From assembly GCA_963745405.1 (NCBI GenBank), contig CAVUWY010000002.1, positions 248,001 to 312,000 on the forward strand: a stretch of 64,000 nucleotides of DNA. Reading direction: 5' to 3'. This DNA is from C-114 sp963745405 (GTDB lineage: Bacteria; Chloroflexota; Limnocylindria; Limnocylindrales; CSP1-4). The notes beneath the pieces were generated by a model. It saw nothing but the letters and a program-made list of their open reading frames with translations, did not search any database and had not been told where the DNA came from. Of the stretch, positions 1 to 9,118 are shown in pieces. How positions within the stretch are numbered: the stretch's first letter is position 1; each line of letters opens with the position of its first letter. A program made the translations under genes and the position numbers.

Positions 1-54
1 CCGGGCGGTCCGTCGCCGGCACCCTCCGCTTCCGCGGCTCCCTCCGCCTCCTGA
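1..54 (+). CDS. possible C-terminal tail of a truncated upstream gene
   Basis: Frame 1 is open from the window edge to a TGA at 52-54 and encodes a Pro/Ala/Ser-rich tail (PGGPSPAPSASAAPSAS). Such tails occur at the ends or in the linkers of secreted and membrane proteins of high-GC bacteria. It would be convergent with ndk, whose stop lies 43 bases away. With only 17 codons and biased composition, this may be chance. No function can be given. Confidence 0.25.
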   Translation, partial: PGGPSPAPSASAAPSAS

Positions 55-97
55 GGCGGCTCCCGCCCATGGCCCGGGTCAGCAGCGCCGAATCGGC

Positions 98-560
98 CTA
101 CTCGTCGGGGGCGAGCGCCCAGCGATCGATGTCGCGGTCGTAGGCCACGAGCTCGTCGGGACGGAACCACAGGGCGAGCTCGGTGGCGGCCGTTTCGGCC
201 GAATCGGAGGCGTGGACGAGGTTCTGGGCGGTCTCGAGGGCGAAGTCCCCGCGGATCGTACCGGGGGCCGCCTCGTGCGGCTTCGTCGCCCCGTTGATCG
301 TCCGGACGACGGCGATGGCCGACGGACCCTCGAGGGCGAGCGCGACGAGCGGGCTCGAGGTGATGAAATCGACGAGGCTGCCGAAGAACGGTCGCTCGCG
401 GTGGACGGCGTAGTGGCGCCTCGGCGAGGGCGCGATCGACCTGGACGAGCTTGAGGCCGACGAGCTTGAGGCCGCGGCTCTCGTAGCGCTCCAGGATGCG
501 GCCGACGAGGAGTCGCTGGACGCCGTCGGGCTTGATGAGGACGAGGGTTCGCTCGGTCAC
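98..560 (-). CDS. ndk: nucleoside diphosphate kinase (one frame break)
   Basis: Transfers the terminal phosphate between nucleoside triphosphates and diphosphates through a phospho-histidine, in the cytosol. The N-terminal half begins VTERTLVLIKPDGVQR, the family's opening. After the break the other frame continues HYAVHRERPFFGSLVDF and then NLVHASDSAETA, which holds the catalytic His and the SDS motif. The break is at about 416-421, where GCGCCAC should probably be one base shorter. Corrected length is 153 residues, normal for Ndk. The GTG start overlaps the stop of the preceding TPR-like gene by four bases (GTGA), so it is the last gene of an M16-TPR-ndk unit. I judge the break to be a sequencing error because both halves are fully conserved. 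Confidence 0.9.
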
Positions 561-1588
561 GATGCCTCCGCTTCGGCTGACGACCCGTCGGGGGTCGCCG
601 GGGTGGACGGGCTGGTCTCGGTGGTGGCGGTCTCGCCTGGATCGGCGTTCGGCGAGTCCGAAGTGCTCGGCGCTGCCGAAGTGTTCGGCGCGGCGGAGGC
701 GCTCGCGTCGGTCGTGGCGCTCGGCGGGACGGACGCGCCCGGTGAGCTCGGTACTGCCGGCGGGGCCGGTTCGTCGACCGGATCGGCGACGACGGCGGCA
801 CCGGCGGACGCGAACGCATGCTGGGCCTCGGCCTCGTGGCCGACGAGCCGGTAGGCGTCGCCGCGGACCATGTCGAAGGAGGGACCCGGCCGCGATCCGA
901 CGATGTCGAGGACGGCCGGGGCGAGGGCCGGCGAGACCCGCAGGACGATGCCGAGCTGGATCGCCGCGGTCGTCTCGTCGCCGGCGGCGAGGGCGACCCG
1001 GGCCGCCTCGAGCTCGGCCGGACCCGCCGGAGCGCCGACGCGGGGCGGCCCCTTCGGTTCATCGCCGTTACCGTTCGTGCCCGCCGCGGCCGCCTCGGCG
1101 ACCATGTCGGCGGCCGTCCGGGGTGCGATCCGGGCGTGGACCACGGTCGCGTCAGCTGGCCAGATGGAGCCGCGCGGCTCGCCGGCGAAGATGTCGTCGA
1201 GGGACGTCCCCGCTCGGCCGATGGCCCGATCGGCGAGGCGCTGGGCCTCGACCGGGCGTCCGAGGGCGGCCTGCGCCTCGGCCACGATGATGAGGGCCAG
1301 CGTCGACGCCTCCCCCGTCGAGAGGTATGCCTCGGCCGCCTCCCCGGCACCCGCCAGGTCGCCGGTACGCCAGCGCACCTCGGCGAGATCGAGGAGCGCC
1401 GGGTCGTCCAGCGTCCCGTTGCCGGCCATCGTCTCGAGCTCGATCCGGGCCATCGAGAGGAGGCCCGTCCGGAGATGGACGGTCGCGAGGCGGAGGTCGA
1501 TCGGCCGCACCGTCGGGCCCTCGGCGCCGCGATGGGGACCCGGGCCGCCCGCTCGCGGGGAAGGCGCGGCGGGAGCGCGGCTCGTCAT
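557..1588 (-). CDS. TPR-like repeat protein with Ser/Pro/Ala/Thr-rich tail
   Basis: 343 residues. The N-terminal part, about residues 30-130, has alternating helices with TPR character (LRLATVHLRTGLLSMARIEL, LAEVRWRTGDLAGAGEAAEA, IIVAEAQAALGRPVEAQRLA). A second helical segment at about 185-270 is similar. The last 70 residues are a low-complexity tail. I see no signal peptide and no enzymatic motif. The start ATG overlaps the M16 peptidase stop (ATGA), and its own stop overlaps the ndk start (GTGA), so translation is probably coupled. A scaffold or partner-binding role is inferred from the repeat type only. Confidence 0.6.
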   Translation of the reverse strand: MTSRAPAAPSPRAGGPGPHRGAEGPTVRPIDLRLATVHLRTGLLSMARIELETMAGNGTLDDPALLDLAEVRWRTGDLAGAGEAAEAYLSTGEASTLALIIVAEAQAALGRPVEAQRLADRAIGRAGTSLDDIFAGEPRGSIWPADATVVHARIAPRTAADMVAEAAAAGTNGNGDEPKGPPRVGAPAGPAELEAARVALAAGDETTAAIQLGIVLRVSPALAPAVLDIVGSRPGPSFDMVRGDAYRLVGHEAEAQHAFASAGAAVVADPVDEPAPPAVPSSPGASVPPSATTDASASAAPNTSAAPSTSDSPNADPGETATTETSPSTPATPDGSSAEAEAS

Positions 1589-2860
1589 GACGGCAGGCGC
1601 AGGCGGCGATCGAGCTTCGTGCCGCGATGAGGCGGGGCGACCACGGCCAGCCGGAGCGCGTCGTCGCGGATGAGGTCGCCGGCGACGCGCTGGACGTCCT
1701 CGGCCGAGACCTCCTCGACCGCGTCGAGTGCCTCGTCGAGGGTGAGGACCCGGTCGTGGAGTGCCTCCTGGCCGCCGACCCACGAGGCGAGATGGCGGGT
1801 CTCCTCCATCCGCAGCTCGAGGCCGCCGCTCAGGTAGGCCTTGGCCTTGGCCAGCTCGTCGGCCGGGACGAGCTCGTCGCGGAGCCGGGCCAGCTCGTCG
1901 AGGACGGCCGTCGAGGGCGGGCTCGCAGATGGTCCGGGTCGACGCCGGCCGATACGCCGAGGACGCCGGCATCGGCGTAGTCGGCGATCCCCGAGCCGAC
2001 GTCGTAGGCGAGGCCCTTCTCCTCGCGCACGGAGAGGAAGAGCCGGCTGCTCATCCCGTCGCCGAGGACGGTGTTGAGGACTCCCAGGGTCCAGCCGTCG
2101 GGGTGGTCGCGCCGGAGCGACGGAACGCCGACCGCGATGTGGGCCTGGCTCGCGTCGCGATGGCCGAGGAGGTAGCGCTCGCCGGCCGGCAGGACCGGCG
2201 CGGGAGCGAAGCCCGGGACGACGCCGTTGCCGGTGCCGAACGCCCGATCCACTTCGGCGACCGCCGCCGCGTGATCGAGGTCGCCGGCGACCGCCACGAC
2301 GACGTTGGCCGGTCGATAGGTCGTCGACCAGAAGTCGCGGATCGTCGTCTCCGGCAGGACCCGGATGCCATCCTCGTCGCCGCAGATCTCGCGGCCCAGC
2401 GGCTCCGTCGCCGAACATCGTCTGCTGGAACAGGATCTGGCAGTACTCGGCCGGATCGTCGAGGTAGCGAGCGGATCTCCTCGACGATGACCTGCCGCTC
2501 GTTGTCGATCTCGGACGAGGCGAGGACGCGGCCGGACGATGAGCTCGCCGACGACGTCCATCGCCCGGGCGGTCTCGCGCAGCGGGACGCGGACCCAGTA
2601 GACCGTCGATTCGCGGTCCGTCGCCGCGTTGAACGAGCCGCCGACCCCCTCGATCGCCTCGCGAGATGGCCCGCGTCGACGGGTAGGCGGCCGTGCCCTT
2701 GAAGGTGATGTGCTCCATGAAATGGGCGACCCCGGCCTGCTCGGTCGATTCGAGGCGCGATCCGGCCAGGACATACGCCGCGATGGAGACCGAGCGCGCC
2801 CCGGGGAGGCGAGCGCGTGATGACGCGCGGCCCGTCGGGCAGCGCGGTCCGTTCGAACAT
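1585..2860 (-). CDS. M16 family zinc peptidase (six frame breaks)
   Basis: Processing-peptidase-like zinc protease of the insulinase/M16 clan. Pieces in three frames join into one colinear protein of about 424 residues, the usual length for bacterial M16B enzymes. It starts MFERTALPDGPRVI, then has the inverted zinc motif HFMEH (HxxEH), followed about 75 residues later by ERQVIVEEI with the third zinc ligand. Near the C-terminus are SSRLFLSVREEKGLAYDVGS and the M16 C-domain. Breaks lie near 2800-2815, 2660, 2531, 2468, 2403 and 1921. Five are single extra bases and one (near 2660) a missing base, which fits the total length modulo 3. Every residue needed for catalysis is present, so I treat it as a real gene with sequence errors. 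It heads the unit with the TPR-like gene and ndk. Confidence 0.85.
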
Positions 2861-2867
2861 CCGGCAG

Positions 2868-2873
2868 ATGGTA
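2868..2873 (-). promoter_or_regulatory. -10 box of M16 gene, leaderless type
   Basis: TACCAT on the minus strand, with 7 bases between it and the ATG at 2860. Transcription would start at or next to the start codon. No Shine-Dalgarno is present and no clear -35 is seen. Confidence 0.55.
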
Positions 2874-2883
2874 CTTGATGCGG

Positions 2884-2914
2884 CGGCCGGCGCTCCGCGA
2901 GGGAGCGCCGGCCG
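2884..2914 (-). terminator. hairpin terminator after the purine permease
   Basis: A perfect 13-bp inverted repeat (2884-2896 with 2902-2914, core GGCCGGCGCTCC) with a 5-base loop. It lies between the permease stop and the M16 start on the same strand. There is no T-tract, so it is either a factor-assisted or an atypical terminator. Confidence 0.6.
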
Positions 2915-2976
2915 TTCCGTGCCTGGGGCGATGGATCGGGCTGCGTCCTCGCGGACTACTTCACGAGACCCTGGAT

Positions 2977-4363
2977 CTAGTCCTGCAGGAAGTAGACGAG
3001 GAAGGCGATGGCGATGACCCACATCAGCGGGTGGATCTCGGCGAACTTGCCGCGGACGAGCTTGATGAACGATCCAGCTGATGAAGCCCGGCTCCGATGC
3101 CGACCGTGATGTCGTAGGTGAGCGGCATGAGGATGATCGTCAGCAGGGCCGGGATGCCGTCCTCGACGTCGGCCACGTCGATGTCCTTCACGAGGGTGAA
3201 CATGAGGTAGCCGACGAGGACGAGGGCCGGTGCGGTCGCCTGGTTCGGGATGATCTGGGCGACCGGGGCGAGGAAGATCGCGAGCAGGAACAGCACGCCG
3301 GTCACGATCGAGGCGAAGCCCGTCCGGCCGCCGTCGGCGACGCCGGCCGCGCTCTCGATGTAGGTCGTGTTCGACGAGACGCCGCCGGCGCCGCCGGCGA
3401 TGGCCGCCACCGAGTCGACGAGCAGGACCCGGCCGATGCCGGGCACCGACCCGTCCGGGTCGGGCGAGGCCGGCCTCGGCTGCGATGCCGGTGACCGTGC
3501 CCATCGTGTCGAAGAAGTCCGACAGCATGATCGCGAAGATCGTCAGTATCGCGGCCAGGAAGCCGAGCTTGGAGAAGACCTGGAACGGATCCTGGAGGCC
3601 CAGGCCGAGGGTCGAGAAGCTCGGCGTCGCCGTGAGCGGCGACGGGATGGTCGAGACCCCGGCCACGAGGGCGATCGACCGTCGTCACGAGGATGCTGAT
3701 GATGAGGGCCGCCCGGATCTTGAGGACCCAGAGGCCGATCGTGATGAAGAGGCCGAGGATGAACACGAACTGGCCGGGCGTCGTCGGGAAGGCCACGGTG
3801 ACCAGCGTCCCATCGCAGAACCCGAGCGTCGCGGAGTCTGGCGCGCAGTTGGATACGATCAGCCCGCCGTTCGCGAAGCCGATGAACAGGATGAACAGGC
3901 CGATGCCGACGCCGATCGAGCGCTTCAGCGCGAGCGGCACGGCATTCATGATGGCCTCGCGGAGGCCGATCACGACGAGGACCGTGATCGCCACGCCCTC
4001 GAGGACGATCACGCCCATCGCGCCTGCAGCGTCGAGGCCCTTCGCGGTCAGCGAGAAGGCGACGATCGCGTTGATGCCGAGACCGGCGGCGAGGGCGAAC
4101 GGGTAGTTCGCGACGAGGCCCATGGCGATCGTCATGATCCCGGCGATGAGGGCGGTCCCGGCCGCCACTGCGACCGGGTCGAGGTTGAGCGGCTTGGCGA
4201 TGATGTTCCCGTTCAGGAAGATGATGTAGGCCATGACCATGAACGTGGTCAGGCCGGCTCGTGACTCCGTCAGGACGTTCGTGCCGCGCTCGGCGAACTT
4301 GAAGTAGCCGGCGATACCGCCCTCGCTACCGGATGTGGGCTGCGCTTCGGGCTGTGCTGCCAC
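2977..4363 (-). CDS. NCS2/AzgA-type purine permease (four frame breaks)
   Basis: Inner-membrane nucleobase:cation symporter of the adenine/guanine/hypoxanthine group. The corrected length is 460 residues with 12 or more hydrophobic segments. Family landmarks are FAERGTNVLTESRAGLTTFM at the N-terminus, AAGLGINAIVAF, LSDFFDTMGTVTGIAAEAGL, SSNTTYIESAAGVADGGRTG and the C-terminal RGKFAEIHPLMWV. Single extra bases near 3676, 3465, 3090 and 3075 break the frame; removing four makes the length a multiple of three. I chose the GTG at 4363 because AGGAGGA lies 9 bases upstream (4373-4379). An ATG in frame at 4417 has no such site. The hairpin at 2884-2914 ends the transcript. Confidence 0.85.
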
Positions 4364-4427
4364 CGACGGGTCTCCTCCTGACTCGTGGTGCGCCGCGCCG
4401 GGCGGCTCGGACCGCACCAGGACCTCC

Positions 4428-4483
4428 CCACCGCGGCCGTCCCTCCGGTCGCGGTGGCCCCACCGGCCGTTCCCGGCGGCCGG
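4428..4483 (-). terminator. two tandem hairpins after the unknown gene
   Basis: Stem CCACCGCG/CGCGGTGG (4428-4435 with 4450-4457), followed by CCGGCCG/CGGCCGG (4463-4469 with 4477-4483). They lie between the stop of the unknown gene and the permease start. Termination is the likely role, but no T-run follows. Confidence 0.4.
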
Positions 4484-4536
4484 TTCGCTCCCCCGTCGCG
4501 CTGATCCCGGTGCTCGGTCCGGGACCTCCGATCTCG

Positions 4537-4973
4537 CTACTCGTCCTCGCGGGCTTCGAGGCCGAGGAGCTCCATCTGGACGAAGTCGGTCGTGTCGAAT
4601 TCGAGCTGGCGGGGCGCGAAGGGCTCATGGCCGGCCTCGACACCGACAGGCACGAACTCGATGACGACGCGCTCGTCGCCCTGGACGAGCGCGTAGGTGA
4701 TGAGCTGGTCGGGGCGGGTCTCGAACTCGAGGTGCTCGAACGAGTCGATGTTCAGGCAGATCGACAGTGGGGTGAAGTAGCTCGAGACATCGGGCTGGTC
4801 GACGACGATCCGCTCGACCCAGCCGGTCCCGTGCTCGACGAGTTCATGTCCGCGGTAGATAGCGGTACCCGACGGTCTGCTTGAGCAGCGGCCGGAGGAG
4901 GTGGTGCATGTCGGTCGCGGCTGGAGACGATCCCGCGGTTGACGAAGAACTTCGCGGGCGGCTCAGACGACAC
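4537..4973 (-). CDS. conserved-looking protein of unknown function (two frame breaks)
   Basis: About 144 residues after removing two extra bases (near 4917 and 4873). I do not recognise the family. The N-terminus reads VSSEPPAKFFVNRGIVSS. The middle has a helical stretch MHHLLRPLLKQTVG, and the C-terminal half is beta-rich and acidic (GWVERIVVDQPDVSSYFTPL, LVQGDERVVIEFVPVGVEAG), ending LGLEAREDE. No signal peptide or membrane span is seen. GTG 4973 is preferred because AGGAG lies 6 bases upstream (4980-4984) and a -10 box sits a further 40 bases up. An upstream ATG in frame at 5036 lacks a site. It is transcribed divergently from coaX. Confidence 0.6.
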
Positions 4974-5021
4974 GCGGTACTCCTGGTTCCGAGGTGGGAA
5001 GGCACGCGCCGGGTCGTCTGG

Positions 5022-5027
5022 ATGGTA
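5022..5027 (-). promoter_or_regulatory. -10 box of the unknown gene (leadered)
   Basis: TACCAT on the minus strand, about 48 bases before the GTG at 4973, leaving a short leader that carries the AGGAG site. This is a leadered contrast to the facing coaX promoter. Confidence 0.4.
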
Positions 5028-5094
5028 GCGCATCATCCTGCCCGCGGAGCGGGGTCCGCGCAGCGATCCGAGCCGGCCCGGCGAAGGTGCCGCG

Positions 5095-5100
5095 TATCAT
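5095..5100 (+). promoter_or_regulatory. -10 box of coaX operon, leaderless type
   Basis: TATCAT, then six bases (CGGGCC), then the coaX ATG. There is no room for a ribosome binding site, so the operon mRNA probably begins at the start codon. Confidence 0.6.
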
Positions 5101-5106
5101 CGGGCC

Positions 5107-5920
5107 ATGCTCCTCGTCGTCGACATCGGCAACACGAACATCACCGCCGGCCTCGTCCGCGACGGCTCGCTGCTCACGACCCACCGCGCGGCGACGCGAC
5201 CCGAGTCGACCGGTGACGAGATCGAGCTCCTCCTGGACGGCCTCCTCCATCTCGCCGAAGCCGCGATCCCCGACGTCTCCGCGATCGCTCTCGCCTCGGT
5301 CGTGCCGAGCCTGACCGAGGCGTTCGAGGAGCTGGCCGGGCGGCGCGGCATCCCGGTCGTCGTGGCGAGCGCCGGGACGGTGCCGATCGCGATCCGGGTC
5401 GACCGCCCGGCGGAGGTCGGAGCCGACCGTCTCGTCAACGCCCTGGCGGCCCACCGCCTGTACGGAGCGCCGGCCGTCGTCGTCGACTTCGGGACCGCGA
5501 CGACCTTCGACGCCGTGGCGGCCGACGGGGCCTACGTCGGCGGGGCCATCGCGCCGGGCCTCGAGATCGGCCTCGACGCCCTCGCCGAGCGGACCGCCCG
5601 CCTGCCGCGGATCGACCCTCCGGACCCCTGACCGGGCGATCGGGCGCGACACCGTCAGCGCCATGCAGTCCGGCGCCGTGCTCGGCTACCAGGCCCTGAC
5701 GGCCGGCCTCCTCGGCCGGATCCGGCAGGAGCTCGCCGACGCTGCCGGGATCGCGCCCCGCGACGTCCGGGCCATCCTCACCGGCGGCCTGTCCCGGGCC
5801 GACTGGGTGCGCGGACTCGAGGGGATCGACGCGATCGACCCGGACCTGACCCTCCGCGGCCTCGCCATCCTTCACGCCGAGGTGGCCGGCGGCCCGCCCA
5901 TCGAGCTGGGCTTCCGGTGA
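5107..5920 (+). CDS. coaX: type III pantothenate kinase (one frame break)
   Basis: Phosphorylates pantothenate, the first step of CoA synthesis; the type III enzymes use ATP and are not feedback-inhibited by CoA. The N-terminus MLLVVDIGNTNITAGLV is the phosphate-1 motif of the ASKHA fold, followed by GADRLVNA and VDFGTATTFDAV. One extra C near 5620 (GACCCTCC) ends the first frame at a false TGA. The next frame resumes with TVSAMQSGAVLGYQ and GGLSRADWVRGL. The corrected protein has 270 residues, normal for the family. It opens the operon and overlaps coaBC by four bases (GTGA). Confidence 0.92.
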
Positions 5921-7341
5921 GCGCCTCGTCGGCCGGTTCGTCCCGCGCCTCGTCGTCCGGCCGCCTGGCCGGCCGGTTGATCGCCCTCGGCGTGACCGGC
6001 TCGATCGCCGCCTACAAGGCCCCCGAGCTCGTTCGCCTCCTCCAGGCCGAGGGCGCCGACGTCGTCGCGTTGCTGTCCCCGTCGGCGAGTCGCTTCGTCG
6101 CTCCGCTCGCCCTCGAGGCGCTGACCCGCCATCCGGTCGAGGACGACGTGCTGGCCCTCCTGCCGGACGGCCGGATCGGCCATATCGTCGTCGCCGATTC
6201 GGCCGACGCCATCGTCGTCGCCCCGGCCACGGCCCACTGGCTGGCGGCCATGGCGGCCGGCCTGTCCGGCGACGTGGTGACCGCGGCCTGCCTGGCGACG
6301 GCCGCCCCGGTCGTCGTCGCCCCGGCGATGGACGGCGAGATGTACGCCCACCCGGCGACCCGGGCGAACGTGGCCCGACTCCGCGACGGGTTCGGTTACC
6401 GGATCGTCGAGCCCGAGGCCGGCCCGCTCGCCTCCGGCCAGGTCGGGGTGGGACGGCTGGCCGCCCTGCCCGGGATCGTCGACGCGATCGTCGCCGCGAT
6501 CGCCGACCGCGCCATCCGCGCTCCAGACGCGGCGGCTCGACCGCCGGCCGCGCTCCTCCCCCGCGAGGCGGACCTGGCCGGGCGCCACGTCGTCGTGACG
6601 GCCGGCGGGACGGCCGAGCCGATCGACCCGGTCCGGTCCATCACCAACCGCTCGTCCGGCAAGATGGGGGTGGCGTTCGCCGAGGCCGCCCTCGATCGGG
6701 GAGCGCGGGTCACCCTCATCGCCGCCCAGGTCGCCGTCCCCCTGCCGGACCGGGCGACGGTCGTCCGGGCCGAGACGGCCGCTCGCCTCCGGGCGGCCCT
6801 CCTCGAGATCCTCGGCGGGGCCGAGGGTCGGGCCGGTTTCGACGCGCTCGTGATGGCGGCGGCGGTGGCCGACTTCCGGCCGGCCCGGCCGGCCGAATCG
6901 AAGCTCGCCCGCGGCGACGGCCTGACCCTCGAGCTCGAGCCGACGCCGGACATCCTCGCCGAGGTCGCCCGGATCGCCCATGGCCTCGACACCGAGGGTG
7001 GGGCGACCCGCCGGCCGCTCGAACCCCGGCCCCTCCTCGTCGGTTTCGCCGCCGAGACCGGTTCGATCGAGCGGGCCGCCGACAAGCTCCGCCGCAAGGG
7101 GCTGGACCTCCTCGTCGCGAACGACGTCGCCGAGGCAGGGTCGGGCTTCGGGACCGACACGAACGGAGTCGTCATCTTCTCGACCGCGGACGAACCGGAG
7201 CGCCTGCCGCTGCTGACGAAGCGGGAGGTGGCCGACCGCGTGCTCGATCTCGCCGCCGCCCGGCTGGACGCCCGCGATGCGGCGCGCCAGACTGCGGAGG
7301 GGCGGGCCGACCGTGCGTCCGCCGAGGAGATCGCCCGATGA
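5917..7341 (+). CDS. coaBC: bifunctional phosphopantothenoylcysteine decarboxylase / phosphopantothenate-cysteine ligase
   Basis: Joins cysteine to 4'-phosphopantothenate and decarboxylates the product to 4'-phosphopantetheine. 474 residues. The N-terminal flavoprotein (CoaC) half has GVTGSIAAYKAPELVRLL, VAPATAHWLA and APAMDGEMYAHPAT (PxMxxxM). The C-terminal CoaB half starts near residue 222 with VVVTAGGTAEPIDPVRSITN, then SSGKMG, and carries FAAETGS and DKLRRKGLDLLVANDV. Odd point: the CoaC clamp reads LASGQVGVGR, with Ser173 where the E. coli enzyme has a catalytic Cys. The GTG start overlaps the coaX stop and the stop overlaps the panB ATG, so all three are probably coupled. Confidence 0.93.
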   Translation: MSASSAGSSRASSSGRLAGRLIALGVTGSIAAYKAPELVRLLQAEGADVVALLSPSASRFVAPLALEALTRHPVEDDVLALLPDGRIGHIVVADSADAIVVAPATAHWLAAMAAGLSGDVVTAACLATAAPVVVAPAMDGEMYAHPATRANVARLRDGFGYRIVEPEAGPLASGQVGVGRLAALPGIVDAIVAAIADRAIRAPDAAARPPAALLPREADLAGRHVVVTAGGTAEPIDPVRSITNRSSGKMGVAFAEAALDRGARVTLIAAQVAVPLPDRATVVRAETAARLRAALLEILGGAEGRAGFDALVMAAAVADFRPARPAESKLARGDGLTLELEPTPDILAEVARIAHGLDTEGGATRRPLEPRPLLVGFAAETGSIERAADKLRRKGLDLLVANDVAEAGSGFGTDTNGVVIFSTADEPERLPLLTKREVADRVLDLAAARLDARDAARQTAEGRADRASAEEIAR

Positions 7342-8264
7342 GTGCCACGCCCGAGCCGACCCGCCGCCTGACCGTCAGCGACATCGCCAGGCTGTATGCC
7401 GACGGGACGCGGATCGCGATGCTCACGGCCTACGACTACCCGACGGCCATGCTCCTCGACGAGGCCGGCATCCCGATGCTCCTCGTCGGCGATTCGCTGG
7501 GCGAGGTCGTCCTCGGCTACGACTCGACGATCCGGGTGACGATGGCCGAGATGCTCCATCACACCAAGGCGGTCGTGCGAGGCACCCGGCGAGCCCTCGT
7601 CGTCGGCGACATGCCGTTCCTCTCCTACGCCACGCCAGAGGAGGCGCTCGCCAACGCCGGCCTGTTCCTCCGCGAGGGCGGCGCCCAGGCGGTCAAGGTC
7701 GAGGGCGGCGTCCGATCGGCCCGTACCGTCGAGGCCCTCGTCAAGGCCGGCGTCGCAGTCATGGGCCATATCGGCTGGACACCCCAGGCCAAGGGCGGCA
7801 TGGGCGGCAAGGTCCGTGTCCAGGGCAAGAGCCGCGAGCAGGCCCGGGCGCTCCTCCACGACGCCCTTGCCATCCAGGAGGCCGGCGCCTTCGCCATCGT
7901 CCTCGAGCTCGTCCCGGAGCAGCTGGCGACCGCCATCACCGAGCGGCTCCGCATCCCGACCATCGGGATCGGGGCCGGCCCGGGATGCAGCGGCCAGGTC
8001 CAGGTCATCACCGACACCCTCGGCTGGGGCGACTTCACGCCGCGCCACGCCCGCCACTACGCCGACCTCCGGACGACGATCCTCGAGGCCGCCCGTGGCT
8101 ACGCGGCGGACGTCGCCGCCGGGACATTCCCGGGGCCGGACGAGACGGTCCGCATGGACGACGACGTCCTCTCCGACGTCCTCGGCCGCGGCGGCGAGGA
8201 CCGCGCCGCCGGAGTGCCCGCCGACGCGCTGGGCGGCGGGATCCCCCTCGACCGCGACCTCTGA
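7338..8264 (+). CDS. panB: 3-methyl-2-oxobutanoate hydroxymethyltransferase
   Basis: Makes ketopantoate from alpha-ketoisovalerate and methylene-tetrahydrofolate. 308 residues. Family signatures are LTAYDYPTAMLLDEAGIPML, VGDSLGEVVLGYDST, VVGDMPFLSY, VKVEGG and GHIGWTPQ (usually GHLGLTPQ), followed by IPTIGIGAGPGCSGQVQV. Residues past about 270 form a poorly conserved tail. Its ATG overlaps the coaBC stop by four bases. With coaX, coaBC and panC it covers most of the route from ketovalerate to phosphopantetheine; panE and panD are not in the window. Confidence 0.95.
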   Translation: MSATPEPTRRLTVSDIARLYADGTRIAMLTAYDYPTAMLLDEAGIPMLLVGDSLGEVVLGYDSTIRVTMAEMLHHTKAVVRGTRRALVVGDMPFLSYATPEEALANAGLFLREGGAQAVKVEGGVRSARTVEALVKAGVAVMGHIGWTPQAKGGMGGKVRVQGKSREQARALLHDALAIQEAGAFAIVLELVPEQLATAITERLRIPTIGIGAGPGCSGQVQVITDTLGWGDFTPRHARHYADLRTTILEAARGYAADVAAGTFPGPDETVRMDDDVLSDVLGRGGEDRAAGVPADALGGGIPLDRDL

Positions 8265-8274
8265 TCCGGGCTCG

Positions 8275-9111
8275 ATGACGCGGGTCCTGCGAACCCGCGC
8301 CGACCTCCGCGCCGCCCTCGCCGGGGCACCCCGGCCGGTCGGCCTGGTGCCGACGATGGGCTGGCTCCACGACGGCCACCGCTCCCTCATGCGCCGCGCC
8401 CGGGCGGAGAACGCCCTCACGGTCGCGACGATCTTCGTGAACCCGCGCCAGTTCGGCGAGGCCGACGACTTCACCCGCTACCCCCGCAACGAGGGGCGCG
8501 ACGTGGCCGTCTGCGAGGAGGAGGGGATCGACCTCGTCTGGGCGCCGCCGGTCGACGAGGTCTACCTGCCGGGCTTCGACACGACGGTGACCGTCGGAGC
8601 GGTCGCCGGCCCGCTCGAGGGAGTCGCCCGGCCCGGCCACTTCGACGGCGTCGCGACGGTCGTGGCCGTGCTGTTCGGCGTCGTCGGCGCCGATCGGGCC
8701 TACTTCGGCCAGAAGGACGCCCAGCAGGTCATGGTCATCCGGCGGATGGCCCTCGACCTCGCCCTGCCGACCGAGGTCGTGGCCTGCCCGACGGTGCGCG
8801 AGCCGGACGGCCTGGCCCTCTCCTCGAGGAACGTCCACCTGTCGGCGACGGAGCGAGAGGCTGCACCGGTCCTCCATCGGGCCCTCCTCGCCGCACGCGA
8901 CCGTTGGGCGGCCGGCGAGCGCTCGGGCGAGGTGCTCCGGGCGACGATGCGAGAGGCGATCGCCGCCGAGCCCCTGGCCGCGGTGGACTACGTCTCGGTC
9001 GCGGACCGTGACTCGCTCGCCGAGCTCGATCGGGTGGACGGCCCGGCGCTGCTGTCCCTGGCCGTCCGCTTCGGCTCGACGCGCCTCATCGACAACGAAC
9101 CTCTCGACTGA
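8275..9111 (+). CDS. panC: pantoate-beta-alanine ligase
   Basis: Condenses pantoate with beta-alanine through a pantoyl adenylate. 278 residues. Clear motifs are PTMGWLHDGHRSL (HxGH nucleotide-binding signature), FVNPRQFGEADDFTRYPR, PGHFDGVATVV, YFGQKDAQQ and LALSSRNVHLS. I chose the ATG at 8275, ten bases after the panB stop, because it places the family's N-terminus correctly; the frame is open far upstream through panB but without homology. It is the fourth gene of the operon. Confidence 0.95.
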   Translation: MTRVLRTRADLRAALAGAPRPVGLVPTMGWLHDGHRSLMRRARAENALTVATIFVNPRQFGEADDFTRYPRNEGRDVAVCEEEGIDLVWAPPVDEVYLPGFDTTVTVGAVAGPLEGVARPGHFDGVATVVAVLFGVVGADRAYFGQKDAQQVMVIRRMALDLALPTEVVACPTVREPDGLALSSRNVHLSATEREAAPVLHRALLAARDRWAAGERSGEVLRATMREAIAAEPLAAVDYVSVADRDSLAELDRVDGPALLSLAVRFGSTRLIDNEPLD

Positions 9112-9118
9112 CCGCCCG

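Noticed and set aside
5107..5920. Two separate genes for the halves of coaX
   Set aside because: The two pieces form one type III pantothenate kinase after removing one C near 5620. Neither half alone is a complete fold.
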